DNA from: Bog-756 sp036553725
GTDB lineage: Bacteria > Actinomycetota > Acidimicrobiia > Acidimicrobiales > RAAP-2
NCBI GenBank assembly: GCA_036553725.1
Contig: DATBOO010000164.1
Location: 1 to 8,483, forward strand
Direction: 5' to 3'
Length of the DNA: 8,483 nt
In this document: in pieces, positions 5,870 through 8,483 of the stretch
How positions within the stretch are numbered: the stretch's first letter is position 1
How the letters are laid out: each line of letters opens with the position of its first letter
Made by a program: the position numbers and the translations under genes
The notes under the pieces: generated by a model
Seen by the model: only the letters and a program-made list of their open reading frames with translations
Told to the model about the DNA's origin: nothing
The model's database searches: none

Positions 5870-6880
5870 TCAGTGTCCGGCCACCAGCATCCGTTGCCGT
5901 CCGGCCAGGTCCCGTTCGGTGGTGACCCGGCCGAAGCCGGCCCGTCGGGCCGCCTCGACCGATGCCTCCGCCTGGGAGGGGGCGATCTCGACGACCAGGG
6001 CTCCGGATCGATGGAGCCAGCGCCGCGCACCGGCGATGATCGTCTCGATGGCGGCCATTCCCCCGACGCCACCGGCTCCGTCGGAGGCCACCAGCGCGCC
6101 ACCAGGCTCCCAGTGGCGGACGACGGGCTCGAGGCGGGGATACTCCGACTCGGACACGTAGGGCGGATTGGAGACGATGAGGTCGACCCGGCCGGCCAGT
6201 TCGGGGGGAAGGGCGTCGAACCAAGAGCCCTCGACCAGGCGGACCCGATCCGCGGCGGCGCCATCGGAGCCGCTCAGCGCACGGAGATTGTCGCCCGCCA
6301 CCGCCAGGGCATCGCCGGACCGGTCGGTGGCCCAGATCTCCAACTTCGGACAACCGGCGGCGCCTTCGACGGCCAACGAGAGGGCGATCGCACCGGAGCC
6401 GGTCCCGAGGTCGACGCACACCCGGGCCGGGTCAGGTCCCCCTGCCGGGGCACCGCCGCCAGCGCCGGCCGGCGGACCTCCGCACATCCGCTCCAGCTGG
6501 CCCAGCGCCACCTGGACCACCTGTTCGGTCTCCGGACGCGGAATGAGCACTCGGGGATCCACTTTCAGCTCGAGCGACCGGAACTGCCAGTGGCCCAGCA
6601 CGTACTGGAGGGGCTCGCCGGCCGCTCTCCGGTCGGCCAACCCCCGTGCCATCACGTCCAGCCGGCCATCGGGTGTGCAGCCGGCGGGCCGGTCCTCAGG
6701 GTGACCGTCGGGGCCCCGGCCCAGCTCGGTTGCGGCCTGCTCGACGATCCAGGTGGCTTCCCGGACTGAGCCCAACTGTGCCGCGATCGACGCCACCAGT
6801 AGTGACCGCTCCCGGGCCGGTAGCCACGTCGCGGCCGGTGTCGGTCGCCCTGGGACCATGGGTCCCCGAGTGGCCGCCAC
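5870..6880 (-). CDS. prmC: peptide chain release factor N5-glutamine methyltransferase
   Basis: SAM-dependent methyltransferase that methylates the glutamine of the GGQ motif in release factors, here presumably Q237 of the adjacent RF1. The product is up to 336 aa. An N-terminal helical domain (about 20-110) ends in EPLQYVLGHWQF and LIPRPETE (112-119). A Gly/Ala/Pro-rich linker (about 133-152) leads to the Rossmann domain with SAM motif I VDLGTGSGAIALSLA (156-170), an acidic ribose-binding position in WATDRS (183-188), the catalytic NPPY (238-241) and a C-terminal ERDLAGRQRMLVA. The usual EIG-xx-Q near the C-terminus is EIAPSQ (298-303) here. The start is uncertain: GTG at 6880 is 1 nt after the prfA stop, while ATG at 6859 (GGGGA only 3 nt before it) would give 329 aa. 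The first ~18 residues are not conserved-looking. The N-terminal domain has a glycine/proline-rich stretch (about 53-72) where PrmC proteins are usually compact. Confidence 0.94.
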   Translation of the reverse strand: MAATRGPMVPGRPTPAATWLPARERSLLVASIAAQLGSVREATWIVEQAATELGRGPDGHPEDRPAGCTPDGRLDVMARGLADRRAAGEPLQYVLGHWQFRSLELKVDPRVLIPRPETEQVVQVALGQLERMCGGPPAGAGGGAPAGGPDPARVCVDLGTGSGAIALSLAVEGAAGCPKLEIWATDRSGDALAVAGDNLRALSGSDGAAADRVRLVEGSWFDALPPELAGRVDLIVSNPPYVSESEYPRLEPVVRHWEPGGALVASDGAGGVGGMAAIETIIAGARRWLHRSGALVVEIAPSQAEASVEAARRAGFGRVTTERDLAGRQRMLVAGH

Positions 6881-6881
6881 C

Positions 6882-7958
6882 TCAGTCGCCGTTCAGTTGC
6901 CGGTAGCGCTTGTCGGCCATCAGGGCGTCGGTCAACTCGTCGAGATCGCCCATCAGGATGCGGTCGAGCTTGTGGAGCGTGAGCTTGATCCGGTGGTCGG
7001 TCACCCGGTTGTCCTTGTAGTTGTAGGTCCGGATCTTCTCGGACCTCCCGCCCCCGCCCACCTGGTTGCGCCGCTGCTCCGAGAGCTCGGCCGCCTGGCG
7101 GTCCTGCTCGGCCTTCAGCAGGCGGGAGCGGAGGATCACCATGGCCTTGGCCCGGTTCTGGATCTGGCTCTTCTCGTCCTGCATGGCCACGACCACCCCA
7201 CTCGGGAGATGGGTGATCCGCACCGCCGAGTCGGTGGTGTTCACCGACTGCCCACCGGGGCCGGTGGACCGGTAGACATCGATCTTCAGGTCGCCCGGGT
7301 CGATGGCCACGTCGACCTCCTCGGCCTCGGGCAGCACCGCCACGGCAGAAGAAGAGGTGTGGATGCGCCCCTGAGACTCGGTCACCGGCACCCGCTGGAC
7401 CCGGTGGGGGCCGCCTTCGTGCTCGAGCCGCTGCCAGGCATCCTCACCCTTGACCACGAAGGTGATCTCATTGAGGCCGTCGCGCTCGGAGGGGCTGGAA
7501 GAGAGCACTTCGAGCCCCCATCCCCTGACGGCTGCGTACTTCGAGTACATCTCGAAGAGGTCCTTGGCGAAGATGTTCGCCTCCTCGCCTCCCTCGGCGC
7601 CCCGGATCTCGATGATGACGTTGCGGCCGGCGTTGGGATCCCGGGGCACCAGCAGGAGGCGCAGCTCCTCTTCCAGACGGGCGATGTCCGCCTCGGCCTG
7701 GGCCACCTCGCCTTGGGCCAGGTCCCTCTCGTCCCCGGCCGAGTCGTTGAACATCTCGCGGGCCGCCTCGAGGTCGGACTCGGCGGCCTGCAGACGATGC
7801 CAGCCGTCGACGACGTCCTTGAGGTCACGATGACGCCGGGATACGTCGCGCAGCCGATGCGGATCAGACGAGAGGGTCGGGTCGTTCAGCTCGGCCACGA
7901 CCGACTCGTACTCCCGCTCGAGCTCCGTCAGGCGGTCATGGAACCGGTCGTCGAACAC
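6882..7958 (-). CDS. prfA: peptide chain release factor 1
   Basis: Recognises UAA and UAG stop codons in the ribosomal A site and triggers peptide release. The 358-aa length is normal. Domain 1 is a long charged coiled-coil region (about 1-105). RGAEGGEEAN (119-128) marks the start of the core. The codon-recognition tripeptide is PVT (191-193), the RF1 P-x-T type and not SPF of RF2. The catalytic GGQ is at 235-237 in RSTGPGGQSVNTTDSAVRI. GGGGRSEKIRTYNY (301-314) and a DHR segment (321-323) follow. The GTG at 7958 is the natural family start (MFDDRFHDRLTELE), though no strong ribosome binding site precedes it. It lies 84 nt after rpmE; that gap is very GC-rich, contains a GGGCC/GGCCC inverted repeat and has no U-tract terminator, so read-through from the rpmE promoter is possible. 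Confidence 0.97.
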   Translation of the reverse strand: MFDDRFHDRLTELEREYESVVAELNDPTLSSDPHRLRDVSRRHRDLKDVVDGWHRLQAAESDLEAAREMFNDSAGDERDLAQGEVAQAEADIARLEEELRLLLVPRDPNAGRNVIIEIRGAEGGEEANIFAKDLFEMYSKYAAVRGWGLEVLSSSPSERDGLNEITFVVKGEDAWQRLEHEGGPHRVQRVPVTESQGRIHTSSSAVAVLPEAEEVDVAIDPGDLKIDVYRSTGPGGQSVNTTDSAVRITHLPSGVVVAMQDEKSQIQNRAKAMVILRSRLLKAEQDRQAAELSEQRRNQVGGGGRSEKIRTYNYKDNRVTDHRIKLTLHKLDRILMGDLDELTDALMADKRYRQLNGD

Positions 7959-8042
7959 AGGGCAAGGGTACCCCCAACGCTGCGGTGCACCGGGGGCCGC
8001 GCTCCGGCCCGCGCCGAGGCGGGCGGGCGGCGACAGGCCGGG

Positions 8043-8276
8043 TCAGGCCGTGGGCGGCGCCGCCTTCTTACGGGATCCGGTCTTCGCATACCGACGCTGG
8101 AACCGCTCGACGCGGCCACCGGAGTCCACCAGCTTCTGCTTGCCGGTAAAGAACGGATGGCACTCATTGCACAGCTCGAGGTGAATGTCGGACTTGGTCG
8201 AATGGGTGGTGAAGGTATTGCCGCACGAGCAACGCACCGATGTCTCGACGTAGGGGGGGTGGATGTCAGCCTTCAT
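8043..8276 (-). CDS. rpmE: 50S ribosomal protein L31, zinc-binding (C+) form
   Basis: Small large-subunit protein at the central protuberance that helps bridge the subunits. The 77-aa product starts MKADIHPPYVETSVRCSCGN and carries the complete zinc-ribbon set C16, C18, C36 and C39 (CSC and CNEC). It is therefore the zinc-dependent form, as opposed to the cysteine-free C- paralogue made under zinc limitation. HPFFTGKQKLVDSGGRVERF (40-59) is the conserved core. A basic, alanine/proline tail (66-77) extends slightly past the usual end. The ATG at 8276 is supported by GGGAG about 7 nt upstream. Position between rho and prfA matches the conserved actinobacterial order. It has its own probable promoter and a structured leader, suggesting expression independent of rho and possible autoregulation. 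Confidence 0.97.
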   Translation of the reverse strand: MKADIHPPYVETSVRCSCGNTFTTHSTKSDIHLELCNECHPFFTGKQKLVDSGGRVERFQRRYAKTGSRKKAAPPTA

Positions 8277-8295
8277 AGGGGTCTCCCTGGTTGGA

Positions 8296-8327
8296 GCGAA
8301 TGCGGTGTCGAACGAGGACCGAATCGC
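8296..8327 (-). promoter_or_regulatory. structured rpmE 5' leader, candidate L31 autoregulatory element
   Basis: On the minus strand GCGA (8327-8324) and CGGU (8321-8318) pair with ACCG (8306-8303) and UCGC (8299-8296), leaving a small UU/AUG-type internal loop and an 11-nt apical loop (8317-8307). The stem would begin about 3 nt from the expected transcript 5' end. A second small GGG-AGA-CCC hairpin (8287-8279) covers the ribosome binding site of rpmE. L31 leaders in several bacterial groups are described as ribosomal-protein-binding motifs; whether this matches a known actinobacterial one needs a covariance search. Confidence 0.4.
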
Positions 8328-8336
8328 AGCGGACAG

Positions 8337-8342
8337 ATTGTA
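8337..8342 (-). promoter_or_regulatory. -10 element of probable rpmE promoter
   Basis: TACAAT on the minus strand matches the -10 consensus at five of six positions, in an otherwise GC-rich 117-nt gap between rho and rpmE. No good -35 hexamer sits 16-18 nt upstream (that region reads GATCGGCC), so the promoter may rely on the -10 or an activator. Transcription would start near 8330, giving a leader of about 54 nt. Confidence 0.5.
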
Positions 8343-8393
8343 CCGGAACCGATCTGACGGCCGATCCGGGACCGGCTGCCGATCCGTGGACCA

Positions 8394-8483
8394 TCAGGTG
8401 GCGGGTCCCTTGGCGATCTCGGCCAGGAACTCGTCGTTGCTCTTGGTGGTCCGGATCTTGTCCATGAGCAGCTCGAGGCCGGC
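8394..8483 (-). CDS. rho: transcription termination factor Rho, C-terminal fragment
   Basis: Only the last 29 codons are inside the window; the gene runs off the right edge. The visible residues include LELLMDKIRTTKSNDEFLAE, matching the conserved C-terminal helix of Rho, the RNA-dependent ATPase and helicase that ends transcription. Location immediately upstream of rpmE and prfA agrees with conserved actinobacterial order and supports the identification despite the short length. It ends in TGA at 8396-8394. No U-tract terminator is visible between rho and rpmE. Confidence 0.93.
   Translation of the reverse strand, partial: AGLELLMDKIRTTKSNDEFLAEIAKGPAT

Noticed and set aside
7959..8042. Terminator between rpmE and prfA
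   Set aside because: GGGCC/GGCCC can pair, but there is no U tract and the region is uniformly GC-rich; not enough to call a terminator.
6753..8357. 534-codon plus-strand open frame opposite prmC, prfA and rpmE
   Set aside because: It spans three well-identified minus-strand genes and their gaps, an artefact of few stop codons in the antisense of GC-rich genes; no recognisable domain.

Overview
This window comes from a high-GC genome. Gene content, GTG starts and strong G/C preference at third codon positions all point to an actinobacterium. The order rho-rpmE-prfA-prmC-tsaC is a known actinobacterial arrangement, and a leuB-ilvE-cimA cluster would fit a deep-branching lineage such as Acidimicrobiia; that lineage assignment is inference. 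Every confidently called gene is on the minus strand, so the biological reading order runs from position 8483 down to 1.

Region A (8483 to 5205) is a translation and housekeeping block. It holds the last 29 codons of rho, then rpmE (zinc-ribbon ribosomal protein L31) behind its own probable promoter and a structured leader. Next come prfA (release factor 1), prmC (the methyltransferase that modifies the RF1 GGQ glutamine) and tsaC (threonylcarbamoyl-AMP synthase for the t6A modification of tRNA). The prfA-prmC and prmC-tsaC junctions are 1 and 2 nt, so these three are almost certainly co-transcribed. Region B (5086 to 4655) is a single universal stress protein gene.

Region C (4654 to 4363) is a non-coding leader upstream of leuB. 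It holds GC-only palindromes behind uspA, one or two sigma70-type promoter candidates, a 10-bp stem-loop that would begin at the transcript 5' end, and a textbook intrinsic terminator (8-bp stem, U5) about 110 nt before the leuB start codon. The loop region of the first hairpin is complementary to the 3' arm of the terminator, so this looks like an attenuator without an obvious leucine- or isoleucine-rich leader peptide. It is the most interesting regulatory element in the window.

Region D (4362 to 84) is a branched-chain amino-acid operon: leuB, ilvE, cimA and an uncharacterised 175-residue protein. CimA makes citramalate from pyruvate and acetyl-CoA. LeuB-type dehydrogenases can oxidise 3-methylmalate to 2-oxobutanoate as well as 3-isopropylmalate, and IlvE carries out the final transamination. 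The set therefore suggests threonine-independent isoleucine synthesis alongside leucine synthesis. The isomerase (leuCD) and the ilvBNCD steps are not in the window. The CimA reading frame carries an unusual histidine-rich N-terminal tail, whose existence depends on which of two plausible starts is used.

I saw no tRNA or rRNA genes, CRISPR array, insertion sequence or phage genes.
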